In this document: in pieces, positions 54,525 through 64,000 of the stretch | How positions within the stretch are numbered: position 1 is the first letter of the stretch | Layout of the letters: each line of letters starts with the position of its first letter | Assembly: GCF_030323265.1 (NCBI RefSeq) | Contig: NZ_CP104992.1 | Span: 620,001 to 684,000, forward strand | DNA length: 64,000 nt | Origin: Terrirhizobium terrae | GTDB taxonomy: Bacteria > Pseudomonadota > Alphaproteobacteria > Rhizobiales > Rhizobiaceae | Direction: 5' to 3' | Translations under genes and position numbers: made by a program | Notes under the pieces: generated by a model | The model's input: only the letters and a program-made list of their open reading frames with translations | What the model was told of the DNA's origin: nothing | The model's database searches: none

Positions 54525-56456
54525 ATGCGGCGCAGCGACGGCCGCTTTGCACACGCGCGCAGCCAGCGCTATCGCGTGGTTGCAGGTTCAGCACTCGGGC
54601 TGGCGATCTTCGCGGTAGATACGTTCACAACCCTCGCAAGCGCGGTCGCCGTTCTCTACGTCCTCGTCATAGTCCTGGCGGGAGAGTTGAGAAGCAAGAG
54701 CATCGTCCGGGCCACTTCCGCGACTTGCGCGGCTTTGACGCTGGTGGGATTCTTTTATTCCCATGGCGCTGACGCCGAATCCCAATCGACCCTGCGGCTG
54801 CTGTTCAGCCTCGCCGCCAACCTCGTCACGACGGTTCTCCTTTTAAAGAACGTCGGTGATAGGACCATTCTGGAAGCGCAGGCTCGCATGCTGGAGATGA
54901 CCGGCGACGCGATTTTCCTGCGGGATCGAGCCGGTCGGATCATCTACTGGAACCACGGCGCCGAGCTCTTGTACGGCTGGACGCAGGAAGAGGCGATAGG
55001 CCGGAAAGCAGAGGCGCTGATCGAAATAGGCGGGACGCGATCCCGTGCAGATGCCGAGTCCGCCCTGGAAGCGACTGGCCAGTGGGAAGGTGAATTGAAG
55101 GTCCGCACCAAGGCGGGTCGGGAGCTCGACGTGTTCTGCCGCTGGCGGCTCCAGCGCGACACGCGAGGATCGATGCCAACGATCCTGGAAACCGCCGTCG
55201 ACATCTCCGATCGAAAGGCAGCCGAGGCTGCGTTGAAGGCCAGCGAGCATCGCTACCGGACCATTTTCGAGACCCTCGCCATTGCGATCTGGGAGAACGA
55301 TTTTCGCGAGGTAAAGGGTACACTGGATGCACTGCGTGATCGCGGCGTGATGGATCTGCGATCCCATATTGCCGAGAATCCGGACTTCGTATCGCGAATG
55401 CGCAGGGCTGTGCGCATCACCGACGTCAACGAGACGGCGCTGAGGTTGATGGCAGTGCCTTCCAAGGGCCAGTTCTTTACCCGTCTCGACGAGTTTCTGC
55501 CCGATAGCGATGCGCGATTTGGCCAATTCCTCGTGGGCATGTTCGAAGGACAGACAGAGTTCCAGACGGAAACTGTGGTTCGCAGCCGCGACGGAAGGCT
55601 GATCCCGATCCTTGTCGCCTTGAGCTTCCCGCCGAATGGAGAAGGGCTAGACCGGATCCAGGCCAGCATCGTCGACATGACCGAGAGATACGAGTTCCAG
55701 GAGGCGCTGGAAGCGTCCCGGCAGGAACTGGAACAGGCCTCGCGGGCCGCAATGCTTGGAGAAATTTCCGCCTCAATCGCGCATGAGGTCAACCAGCCGC
55801 TGTCCGCGATCATCACCTTCGTGCAGGCCGGCATCCGCTGGATCAGCCGCACGCCGCCGAATATCGACGAGGCGAGGTCCGCGTTGCAGGATGCCGTTGC
55901 TGCCACAGAACATGCCGCGGAGGTGGTCAAGCGCGTCAGGTTGCTGCTCGGCAAGGCGAAGTCCGAGAGCGCCGAAGTGGCGATCGACACGCTGATCAGC
56001 GAAGCCCTGCGCATGAAGATAAAGGAACTGACAAGCGACGCAGTTCACCTGAGCCTCGCACTTGGCGCTCCGTTGGCCGTGGTTCAGGGAGACCGCGTGC
56101 TGTTGCAGCAGGCCTTTCTCAATATAATATCCAATGCGATGCAGGCGATGGACACGACTGCGATCGGTGCACGCGTCCTGCTGATCGAGAGCGAAATGGA
56201 AAGCGAGATCGTCGTTCTTCGCTTTACCGATAGCGGTGCGGGACTTGGCGCTCAGCCGCCGGAAAGCCTGTTCAAGCCGTTCAACACGACGAAGCCGAAC
56301 GGCATGGGCCTGGGGCTGGCAATGTGCCGCTCGATCATGATGGCCCATAGCGGCACGATCTCCATCCGCGATCGGGTCGACAGACGCGGCGCCATTGTGG
56401 AGATCCGCCTGCCGCTTGCTTCCGAGGCTGCGATACCCGTATCCGTGTCCGCCTGA
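54525..56456 (+). CDS. PAS-domain sensor histidine kinase (FixL/DctB-type)
   Basis: A membrane kinase of about 643 residues. Two or three helices lie near the N terminus (VVAGSALGLAIFAVDTFTTL, then AVLYVLVIVLAGEL and LLFSLAANLVTTVLLLK). A PAS domain (DAIFLRDRAGRIIYWNHGAE, with WGEL-type PAC region) and a second PAS-like stretch follow. The H-box is EISASIAHEVNQPLSAIITF, the N-box NIISNAMQAMD, and the ATP lid LFKPFNTTKPNGMGLGLAMC. The start is uncertain: ATG 54525, with GTG 54516 and TTG/GTG further up in the same frame. The FixJ-type regulator at 50250 and the lone receivers are plausible partners. Confidence 0.85.
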   Translation: MRRSDGRFAHARSQRYRVVAGSALGLAIFAVDTFTTLASAVAVLYVLVIVLAGELRSKSIVRATSATCAALTLVGFFYSHGADAESQSTLRLLFSLAANLVTTVLLLKNVGDRTILEAQARMLEMTGDAIFLRDRAGRIIYWNHGAELLYGWTQEEAIGRKAEALIEIGGTRSRADAESALEATGQWEGELKVRTKAGRELDVFCRWRLQRDTRGSMPTILETAVDISDRKAAEAALKASEHRYRTIFETLAIAIWENDFREVKGTLDALRDRGVMDLRSHIAENPDFVSRMRRAVRITDVNETALRLMAVPSKGQFFTRLDEFLPDSDARFGQFLVGMFEGQTEFQTETVVRSRDGRLIPILVALSFPPNGEGLDRIQASIVDMTERYEFQEALEASRQELEQASRAAMLGEISASIAHEVNQPLSAIITFVQAGIRWISRTPPNIDEARSALQDAVAATEHAAEVVKRVRLLLGKAKSESAEVAIDTLISEALRMKIKELTSDAVHLSLALGAPLAVVQGDRVLLQQAFLNIISNAMQAMDTTAIGARVLLIESEMESEIVVLRFTDSGAGLGAQPPESLFKPFNTTKPNGMGLGLAMCRSIMMAHSGTISIRDRVDRRGAIVEIRLPLASEAAIPVSVSA

Positions 56457-56546
56457 TCAGCAATAGTGCTTCAAGAAGAACGAGCGCCTAGCATTTCCAT
56501 TTCCCTTCGATCACCAAGGCGATCCGACAGGCAGGCGGGAAGTCGG

Positions 56547-57946
56547 TCAGTCACCGCGAAGCAAAGCCGTAGCGGAGATACCTGCTACCCGTCCGAGCGC
56601 GACAGCGGTCAGCAGCCCATTCCCTGAGAGATAACCACTGGCGCTGCTGCCGGAGACACCGCAGGCGGCACCACCCACAGCAAACAGGTTGGCAATTGCC
56701 GAACCATCCTGCCGGATGACCCGAGCCTCGTTATCGATCGATAGCCCGCCTTGAGTATGGAACAGTGCTCCCGTCACCCTAACGGCTCGGTAGGGTGCGG
56801 CAAGTTGGGGATCCCCGCAAAATCACGCCCGACAAGATCGGCTTGGCCTTGCCTCTTGCCTGCCTCGACGGCATCAAGCGTGGAAGACAAAGCCGCAGGA
56901 TCGACCTGCATTTTCGTTGCCAGTTCCTCGATCGTATCGGCCTCGATGATCGCCTTCGCCTGTTCCGCCTGGCGAAAGTCCTCGAACTGGCGGGCAATAT
57001 CGGCGATGCGCGCATCGAACACGGTCCAGGCAAAGCCATCCGGCTGCGACAGCACATTGGCCGCCTGTTCGGAATAACCCTTCGCCTCGTTGGAGAAGCG
57101 CCGGCCCTCGATATTCACCTGAAAGCCGCCCTCCATGATCGTCGCCCAGCTGATCAGGATGCCGACCGGATGCGCCACCGAGCCATGGCCCTGATGCCCA
57201 CCGAGATGGCGGGTCGCAGCCCCAAGCGCTTCGCCCCAGAGAAGCGCATCACCCTGATTGCCCGTATGGCCGAAATAGGTCGCTTCGCGCATCGACGGAA
57301 TATGCTCCGCCACCAGCGCCGGATTGCCGCCATAGCCGTTACAGGCAAGGATCAACGCATCGCAGCCGATCTCTTCGCGACCTCCGTCCGGCCGCTCCAG
57401 CCCGACGCCGCGGATCCTGCCATCGGCGCTCGCGATCAATTTGTCGGCATGCGCATCGGTGAGGATGTCGATGCCGGCCTGTTCGCAGGCAGTGCGCAGC
57501 CGGTCGATCAGTTCTTCGCCGGAGCGGGACGGCAGGCCATGCATCCGCAATTGCGAATGGCCGGGATAGCGAAAGTTGTCCACCAGCGAGAACGGCAGCC
57601 CATGCGCGTCGGCCAGCCATTCCAGCGTCGGGCCGACTGTTTCGGTGACGAGTTGGACGAGACCTGGATCCGGTTCGTCATCAGCCTTGTGCGCGATATC
57701 GGCCGCGAATGTCTCTGGCGTATCATCCACGCCTGCAGCTTTCTGCCAGCGCGTACCGGGCGCCGGGATCAGCCCGGCCGAAAGCGCCGTCGAGCCGCGC
57801 GGCACGGTATCCCGTTCCAGCACGAGCGGATCGATGCCCTCCGCCTTGGCGGCAAGCGCCGCCACCAGCCCCGCCGCTCCGCCGCCGATAATGACGAGCG
57901 GCACGCTCAGTTCGAATTCCCGATCCGAGAATTCGACCCTGCTCAT
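56547..57946 (-). CDS. FAD-dependent oxidoreductase (fumarate reductase/succinate dehydrogenase flavoprotein-like), one frameshift
   Basis: The restored product is about 466 residues. The FAD motif is PLVIIGGGAAGLVAALAAKA, with TVPRGSTALSAGLIPAPGTR after it. GEELIDRLRTACEQAGIDIL lies in the middle, and the C-terminal FAD-closing stretch has TGALFHTQGGLSIDNEARVI and LFAVGGAACGVSGSSASGYL. The family oxidises or reduces C=C bonds in acids or ketones. The frame breaks at the G run 56793-56795; one extra base gives LPHPYRAVRVTGALFHTQGG. Last gene of the hyu operon, overlapping the isochorismatase-like gene by 4 bases. Substrate unknown. Confidence 0.78.
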
Positions 57947-58557
57947 CGCGCTTCGAACTCCGCGATCATCTCGGCGATCGTCGCGATACGGCTGACAGGC
58001 TTCAAAGCGGCGATTGCCGTCTCATGGGTCTCCACCGAGAAGGCGGCCGAACCGTCGGAAAGCGTGATCGTCTCGAAGTCGCGGACATGCGCATCGCGCA
58101 CCGTGGACGACACGCCGCCATTGGTGACGATGCCGCCGACCAGCAGTTTCTCGATACCGCATTTGCGCAGCACCCATTCGAGGCGTGTCATGTAGAAGGA
58201 CGAATAGGCGACCTTCTCGACCACCAGATCTGCAGGTGCCAGGCTGTCGATCAGGCTGTTGCCCCAGCTCCCGGGCGCGAAATCGCCCTTGCCGAGGAAT
58301 GGCCGCAGTTCCTTCAGATGCGGCGAGATAATCGGCTCGCCACCCTTGGCCGGCACCAGCGTGAACTGGGCGGAGATGATATAGCCGCCCTTGGCGCGCA
58401 TCAGGTCCACCAGCGGCTTGATCCGCTCCGGCAGTGCCGCGATCTCCGGCGCGCCCTGTTTCGCCCGACCATAGGCACCTTCCGGCGCCATGAAGTCGTT
58501 CGTCAGGTCGACGATGATGAGGCCGGTCTTTTCGATCGGGATCGGATGCCCACTCAT
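57943..58557 (-). CDS. Isochorismatase-fold (cysteine hydrolase superfamily) protein lacking the catalytic Cys
   Basis: A 204-residue protein of the isochorismatase-like family. It has GLIIVDLTNDFMAPEGAYGR with the first catalytic Asp, a likely Lys in LVVEKVAYSSFYMTRLEW, and the nucleophile segment LLVGGIVTNGGVSSTVRDA. In amidase members (N-carbamoylsarcosine amidase, nicotinamidase) the position four before the Thr is Cys; here it is Gly, as in true isochorismatase and PhzD. It may therefore not be an amidase. It lies between hyuA and the flavoprotein gene with 4-base overlaps on both sides, so it is coupled to that pathway. Confidence 0.8.
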   Translation of the reverse strand: MSGHPIPIEKTGLIIVDLTNDFMAPEGAYGRAKQGAPEIAALPERIKPLVDLMRAKGGYIISAQFTLVPAKGGEPIISPHLKELRPFLGKGDFAPGSWGNSLIDSLAPADLVVEKVAYSSFYMTRLEWVLRKCGIEKLLVGGIVTNGGVSSTVRDAHVRDFETITLSDGSAAFSVETHETAIAALKPVSRIATIAEMIAEFEAR

Positions 58558-60615
58558 GCCTTACGCTCCACGATGACATTGCCATAAAGATCGACCCGCG
58601 CCTTGAAGTCCGGCGAAACCACGGTGGTCGCGTCCGGCTGTTCAAGGATCGCCGGCCCCTGGATTTCGGAACCTTCCGGCAGGTCGAGACGGGCATAGAT
58701 GGTCGTGTCGTGCCACGCGCCATCGAACCAGACCTGTCGTGTGCCGGTCGTTGCCGACGCAACGGTCGTATCGGTCGGGGCAGAGAGTGCCTTCAGATCA
58801 AAACTCGGGCGAATGCCGATGGCGCTGGTACGCAGGTTGACGATACGCATAGGCACGCCGGGCAGGAGCCGGCTGAAGGACGCCTGATAGGCCGTCTCGA
58901 AAGCCTCGCGGATCATCTGCGCCGAGACATCCGCCTTGCCGCCCTCGACACGCGCCGGAAGCGTCACCCGCACCGTATGCGTCTGGCCGACATAGTGCAT
59001 GTCGAGTTCGAACAGCGTATCGATCCGCTCCATGGAAAGCCGCGCATCCTCGACCACGGCGCGGGCCTTGCCCGCTTCCTCGACCATGCGCGCACCGACC
59101 GCCTCGATATCGATACCGTCGAGGAAGATATTCAGCGTCTGCACCTGGTCATGACGGATATCGGCGATGACGCAGCCGAGCGCCGAGGTGACACCCGGAT
59201 AACGCGGCACAAGCGCGGCCTTCAGTCCCACATCCTTGATCAGTGCTGAGACATGCAACGCCCCGCCGCCGCCGAATGGAACGGCCGCAAACTTCTGCGG
59301 ATCATGCCCCCGCTCGATCGACATCAGCCGGATCGCGCCCGCCATGCGGCTGTCGGCGATCCTGACGATCGCTTCCGCTGCTTCCATGACGCCGAGACCG
59401 AGCGGCTTTGCCACATGCTCGTCGATCGCCTTCTTCGCCGCCTCGACATCGAGACGGGCAAGCTTGCCGCCGATCGGGCGATCCGCATTGATGCGGCCGA
59501 GCACGACATTGGCGTCCGTCAGCGTCGGACGCGTATTGCCCTGGCCGTAGCACACCGGACCCGGCCGCGAGCCGGCGCTTTCCGGGCCGACCTGCAACAG
59601 GCCACCGGCATCCACATGGGCGATGGAGCCGCCACCGGCGCCGATCGTGGTGATCTCGATCATCGGCGTGCGGATGACGAGACCGAAGTCGATCGTCGTC
59701 TGCGCCGCCAGCGCCGCCTTGCCGTCGGCAATCAGCGACACGTCGAATGAGGTGCCGCCGAGGTCACCGGTAATGACGTTCGGGAAGCCTGCAGCTTCAG
59801 CAATCGCTGCCGCCGCAATCACGCCCGCAGCCGGACCGGACAGCGCCGTGCGCGCCGGCAGACGCCGCGCCGTCTCGGTGGACATGACACCGCCATTCGA
59901 CTGGACGATATGAAAACGCCCGGCAAAATCCTCGCCTTCCAGTGCCCTTTCCAACTTGCCCAAATATGAGCCGACGACCGGCTGCAGATAGGCGTTCAGC
60001 ACCGTCGTCGAAGTGCGTTCGAACTCACGGATTTCCGGCAGGATCTGCGTCGAGCAGGCGACGTTCTCATTGTGCCAGACAGACCGGGCGGCAGCGAGTG
60101 CGGCTTCCTCGTTGTCCGGATTGGCGAAGGCGTTGACGAAGACGATCGCCAGCGCCTCGGCGCCCATCGCCTTCAGCTTCTCGGCGGCAGCGCGCACCGC
60201 AGCCGCATCGACGCCCTCACGCTTCGTGCCGTCAGCCAGCGTCCGCTCGGCCACTTCCATGCGGAAATCACGCTCGACGACAGGCACGAAATCGCCCCAC
60301 AGACCCCAGGTATGGCGACGGTCGCGGCGGCGCATTTCCAAGACATCGCGAAAGCCCTCGGTGGTGATCAGGCCAACCTTGGCGCCCTTGCGTTCCAGAA
60401 GCGCATTCGTGCCGACCGTCGTGCCATGAACGATCGAGATCCAGCCCCTTGATCTCGCCGAAACCCTTCAGGCCATCGAGGAAACCGACAGCCTCGTCGC
60501 CGCGGTTCGACGGCACCTTGTTGGTGCGAAACCGGCCTTGCGCCTCGTCGAAATAGAAGAGATCGGTGAAAGTCCCGCCGACATCGACGCCGACGATGGT
60601 TCCGAGATTGCTCAC
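58554..60615 (-). CDS. Hydantoinase/oxoprolinase family subunit A (HyuA-like), one frameshift
   Basis: The restored product is about 687 residues. The ATPase-fold N terminus is IVGVDVGGTFTDLFYFDEAQ, then VHGTTVGTNALLERKGAKVG, ITTEGFRDVLEMRRRDRRHT, GDLGGTSFDVSLIADGKAAL and FGGGGALHVSALIKDVG. These enzymes use ATP to open 5-oxoproline, hydantoins or N-methylhydantoin, or to activate ketones, with subunit B. The frame breaks at the C run 60445-60448, where one base is in excess; removal restores GEIKGWISIVHGTTVG. It overlaps subunit B by 4 bases. Confidence 0.82.
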
Positions 60616-62357
60616 GCTGCCACTCCATTTCGCAGGTCATTGGTGGCCTGCATGTCAATTTCGCCGTCCGTTCCGATCACCACGCCGTAGAGCGCCTTCG
60701 CCTGGGCCACGCTGACGAGACCGAGCTTGACGTCATGCAGCACCTTTTCCGGGTCGCGCCGATGGGGATCACCCCAGCCACCGCCGCCGGGTGTTTCGAG
60801 GCGAATACGCTTGCCGGCGGCAAGCCTGAGATCGGTGATCTTCGACGCCATCGGAGGAAGCCTCGCCATCCTCGGTCTGCCAGAAGAAGCGGTTGAGCGC
60901 TGCAGGCTCGCCGCCGAGTACGCCGAACAGGGCCTGCTTGCCGCGCTCACCGAGCAGCGCCACATCGCCGCCGCCCAGCAATTCCAGTTCGTAAACCGCG
61001 CCAAACCCGCCACGATGCACGCCGGCACCGGCCGAGATCCGGCCGCAATGCCCATTGGGTGAACATGACAGGATAGGCCGCTTCGAGAATTTCGACCGGC
61101 GGAATGGTGGCCGTCGAGATCGGGTTGTTGGCGTGGTTCAGCCCGTCGGAAACCGGGTTGCCGCCGAGGCCGCCGCCGAAGAAGGAGAACATCACCCAGC
61201 GTGACCCGTTCTGCCGGTGGCCGGCGACGGAAAGCGCATTGATGGTGCCGAAGGGGCTGCCGTCGCGCGGTCCGGATCGGCCTGCGCGATCGCGCCGAGC
61301 ACGACGCCGATCAGGCGCAGGATGGTTTCGGTATAGCCGGCAACCGGCTTCGGCGCATTGGCGCCGAGCAGCGAGTTGTCGACGATGTTGAACGAGATAG
61401 GCCGCAGGCAGCCGGCATTGGCGGGCACTTCGGTAAAGATATGCTTCAGCGCCACATAGCAGGCGGCAATCGTCGTGGACCGCGAGATGTTGATCGGGCC
61501 CTGCGCCGCCTGTGTGGAGCGGGAGAAATCGAGCGCCATCGTATCGCCCGAGATCGTCAGGTCGAGCGCGACCGTCAGCATTTCGTCGGTAATGCCGTCA
61601 TTATCCAGCACGTCCTCGAAACTGTAGGTGCCGTCCGGCATCGAGGAGATAGCGGAACGCATCAGCGCTTCGGCGCGGTTGGAGAAGGCCTCGAACGAGG
61701 CTTCGATCGTCTCCGCGCCATATTCCTTCAGCAGCGCGCCGAGCCGCTTTTCGCCGAGATCGAGCGCATTGAGCTGACCATTCAGATCCCCCAGTTGGAC
61801 ATAGGCACGCGCGAATTGGCCGAGATGATCTCGATGATGTCGTTGTTCATCTTCCCGGCGGAGATGAGCTTGACGACCGGAATGCGCACGCCTTCCTGAA
61901 AGCTTTCGACCGCTTTGGGATTATAGCTGCCGGCAACATTGCCGCCGATATCGAGCCAGTGACCGACCGACGCCATCCAGCAGAACAGCTTGCCGTCGCG
62001 GAAGATCGGCCGCACGAGGCGGAAGTCGTTCAGATGCGTGCCGCCTTCATAGGGGTCGTTGAAGATGAACGTGTCCTTCTCCGTCAGCCCACCTTCCCGC
62101 GCCACCTTGGCGATGACGGCGCGGACGGCGAAGGCCATGGCGCCGACAAAGATCGGCAGGCCGGACGTGCCCTGCACCAGCGTATCGCCGGTCTCGGCGT
62201 GGTAGATGCCGTGGCAGGCATCCTTGGCTTCGGCGATCGTCGGGTTAAAGGCGGAGCGATAGAGCGTCGCGTCCATCTCGTCGGCAATCTGTTCCAGCCG
62301 TCCCTTGAGGATGGCCAGCGTTACAGGGTCAAGCGTTACAGGATCAAGCGAGCTCAT
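60612..62357 (-). pseudogene. Hydantoinase/oxoprolinase family subunit B (HyuB-like), four frameshifts
   Basis: The restored product is about 580 residues. LAILKGRLEQIADEMDATLY, then TFIFNDPYEGGTHLNDFRLV, ACYVALKHIFTEVPANAGCL and ITDLRLAAGKRIRLETPGGG are clear HyuB motifs. The frame is broken four times: near 61805 (a base missing), near 61263 (missing), at 61051-61053 (one extra) and near 60852 (one extra). Every segment keeps good conservation, so either the gene decayed very recently or this stretch has poor sequence. It is the catalytic partner of the HyuA-like subunit. The start at 62357 overlaps the upstream lyase gene by 4 bases. Confidence 0.75.
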
Positions 62358-63248
62358 GCCGCATCCTCATTTCTGTCCTTGGTATCGGTCTTGTCTTCGT
62401 AGGTTGCGCCGAGTTCGAGCATCTCAGGCGTGCCGATCAGCGCGTTCAGCCCGTTGAAATCGAACATGCGGCTGGCGAACGGGGCGTTCGAGCCGTTCTC
62501 GGCGAGAGACTTGTAATATTCGGTCGCGGTGCGGGCCATGGCGCGCACCACGCCGCCCGGGAAGATGACGAGCTGGAAGCCCAGTTCGCCAAGCTCGGCC
62601 GCATTGTGGATCGGCGTCGTACCCCCTTCGACCATGTTGGCGACGAGCGGGCGAACACCCTTGAGTGAAACGGCGATCGACCCCAGCTGGTCGCCGGATT
62701 TCGGCGCCTCGACGAAAAGGATATCAGCGCCGGCCTCGGCGTAGAGATTGGCGCGTTCCATCGCCCGCTCGATACCTTCCATCTGCAGCGCATCGGTGCG
62801 GGCGATGATCAGCGTGTCCTCGCTCCTGCGGGCATCGACGGCTGCGCGGATCTTGCCGACCATCTCGCCGGCCGAGATCACCGACTTGTCGTTCAGGTGG
62901 CCGCAGCGCTTCGGCGTCGTCTGGTCTTCGAGCTGGATCGCCTGCGCGCCCATCTTTTCGAACAGGCGCACCGTGCGCTGCACGTTGAGTGCATTGCCGT
63001 AGCCCGTATCGGCATCGACGATAATAGGCGTCGACACCCGGTCGGCTATCATGGCGATCCGGTCGGCGACTTCGGCCATCGACACGAGCCCGATATCCGG
63101 CCGGCCGAGATAGGTATAGGCGATCGCCGCGCCGCTCAGATAGAGCGCTTTGAAGCCGGCGGTTTCGGCGATCGACGCGGTCAAGGCGTCGAAGACGCCG
63201 GGGGCGACGACATTGCCCCCGCTTTTGAGGTGACGGGCCAGGGTCATT
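62354..63248 (-). CDS. Isocitrate lyase/PEP mutase family lyase
   Basis: A 297-residue barrel enzyme. It has VVAPGVFDALTASIAETAGF, YLSGAAIAYTYLGRPDIGLV, the metal-binding VDADTGYGNALNVQRTVRLF, IQLEDQTTPKRCGHL with the KRCGH active-site loop containing the catalytic Cys, and LIIARTDALQMEGIERAMER. Members include 2-methylisocitrate lyase, dimethylmalate lyase and oxaloacetate decarboxylase. In this operon it may split the carbon skeleton after ring opening. ATG 63248 is used; the frame to 63460 overlaps the ABC gene. Confidence 0.83.
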
Positions 63249-63299
63249 TGGTTTCTTCCTTGTCGTGTTTCCGGCTTTTCCGCCGCGTTCTTGTTGCTG

Positions 63300-64000
63300 C
63301 TACAGGCCGAGATAGGCCCGCTTGAGTTCGGGATCGGCCCGTAGCTTTTCTGCGTCTCCGGAAAGCGCCACGGCGCCGTTTTCGAGGATGTAGGCCCGGC
63401 TCGCGAGCTCCAGCGACTGCACCACATTCTGCTCCACCAGCATGATCGGCAGGCCGTCATCGGACAGCCGTTTGATCAGCGAGAACATTTCCTCGACCAA
63501 GAGCGGCGAAAGGCCGAGCGACGGTTCGTCCAGGATGAGAAGCTTCGGCTCGCCCATCAGGCCGCGCCCGATCGCCAGCATCTGCTGCTCGCCGCCGGAC
63601 ATCGTGCCGGCATACTGGCTCGTCCGCTCCTTCAGCCGCGGAAAGATCGCAAAGACCTTCTCGATATTGGCCTTGCGCACCGAACGCGGCCGGCAATAGC
63701 CGCCGAGTTCCAGGTTTTCGAGGATGGTGAGGTTCGGGAAGATCTTGCGCCCCTCCGGCACATGGATCAGCCCGGCTTCCACCACCCGCTTGGCGCTGGA
63801 GCCGAGAATATCCTCGCCGTTGAAGCGGATCGAACCGCTGCGCGCCGGCATGACACCCGACAGCACCTTGTTCAGCGTCGTCTTGCCGACACCATTGGAG
63901 CCGAGCACGGCGACGACCTCGCCTTTGCCCACGGAAAGGCTCAGGCCCCGCAGCACTTCGGTGCCGCCATAGCCGGCTCTGAGGTCGGAAATCTCAAGCA
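63300..64000 (-). CDS. Branched-chain amino acid-type ABC transporter ATPase (LivF family), 5' end outside window
   Basis: The visible part is about 233 residues, open at the right edge. It has LRAGYGGTEVLRGLSLSVGK, Walker A AVLGSNGVGKTTLNKVLSG, the LivF-specific GLIHVPEGRKIFPNLTILEN, signature TMSGGEQQMLAIGRGLMGEP and Walker B LILDEPSLGLSPLLVEEMF. The first ATG inside the window is internal, since conserved sequence continues upstream. LivF is one of two ATPases of hydrophobic-amino-acid-type importers, so more transporter genes should follow beyond 64000. It probably imports the substrate of the hyu operon. Confidence 0.9.
   Translation of the reverse strand, partial: LEISDLRAGYGGTEVLRGLSLSVGKGEVVAVLGSNGVGKTTLNKVLSGVMPARSGSIRFNGEDILGSSAKRVVEAGLIHVPEGRKIFPNLTILENLELGGYCRPRSVRKANIEKVFAIFPRLKERTSQYAGTMSGGEQQMLAIGRGLMGEPKLLILDEPSLGLSPLLVEEMFSLIKRLSDDGLPIMLVEQNVVQSLELASRAYILENGAVALSGDAEKLRADPELKRAYLGL

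Noticed and set aside
1..64000. CRISPR arrays, tRNA or rRNA genes, insertion sequences, phage genes
   Set aside because: No repeat-spacer pattern, tRNA-like cloverleaf, transposase motif or integrase motif was noticed anywhere in the window.

Overview
The window is about 61% G+C by eye and carries a succinoglycan (exo) cluster, minCDE with a CtrA-type promoter box, many solute transporters and small-molecule catabolic operons. This points to an alphaproteobacterium of the Rhizobiaceae (Sinorhizobium/Rhizobium/Agrobacterium relatives). minCDE sits on a secondary replicon in several members of that family, so a chromid or megaplasmid is a reasonable inference but is not proven here. I see no tRNA, rRNA, CRISPR array, insertion sequence or phage gene.

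Layout. (1) 1-10941: one end of an exo cluster, in the order exoH(partial)-exoT-exoW-exoV-exoU-exoX-exoY-exoF-exoQ-exoZ. It follows the Sinorhizobium meliloti order but lacks exoI between H and T, and exoB after Z. (2) 11030-12895: minE, minD, minC on the minus strand. (3) 13189-29371: a catabolic island. It has a seven-gene minus operon (M24 hydrolase, Dpp-type ABC transporter, second M24 hydrolase, DapA-family lyase) divergent from a plus operon (GntR regulator, M20 carbamoylase, D-2-hydroxyacid dehydrogenase, pxpB, pxpC). Then come pxpA (minus) and a glutamine amidotransferase plus a third M24 hydrolase (plus). All three M24 proteins look creatinase-like, with the metal ligands replaced. 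The same 13-bp palindromic site lies in both divergent control regions. (4) 29378-40824: a probable sugar-acid island with dehydrogenases, a FAD-linked 2-hydroxyacid oxidase, a FadR-type GntR regulator, a FAH-family enzyme, a TRAP transporter, an EamA exporter and an enolase-superfamily dehydratase. (5) 41118-48816: class III aminotransferase, SDR, ureohydrolase, and a spermidine/putrescine-type ABC transporter. (6) 48813-56456: signalling and stress genes (three receiver proteins, AraC regulator, UBP zinc finger plus a TrxR-like flavoprotein, Dps, PAS histidine kinase). (7) 56547-64000: a minus-strand operon of a LivF ATPase, a PEP-mutase/isocitrate-lyase family lyase, hydantoinase/oxoprolinase subunits B and A, an isochorismatase-fold hydrolase and a flavoprotein.

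An important caveat: at least 19 single-base frameshifts interrupt 15 otherwise full-length genes, most at runs of G or C. Housekeeping minC and consecutive exo genes are affected, so I read most of them as sequence or assembly errors rather than true pseudogenes. I annotated the restored reading frames and gave the position of each break. Nothing in the window was tested against a database; functions rest on recognised family motifs and gene context.
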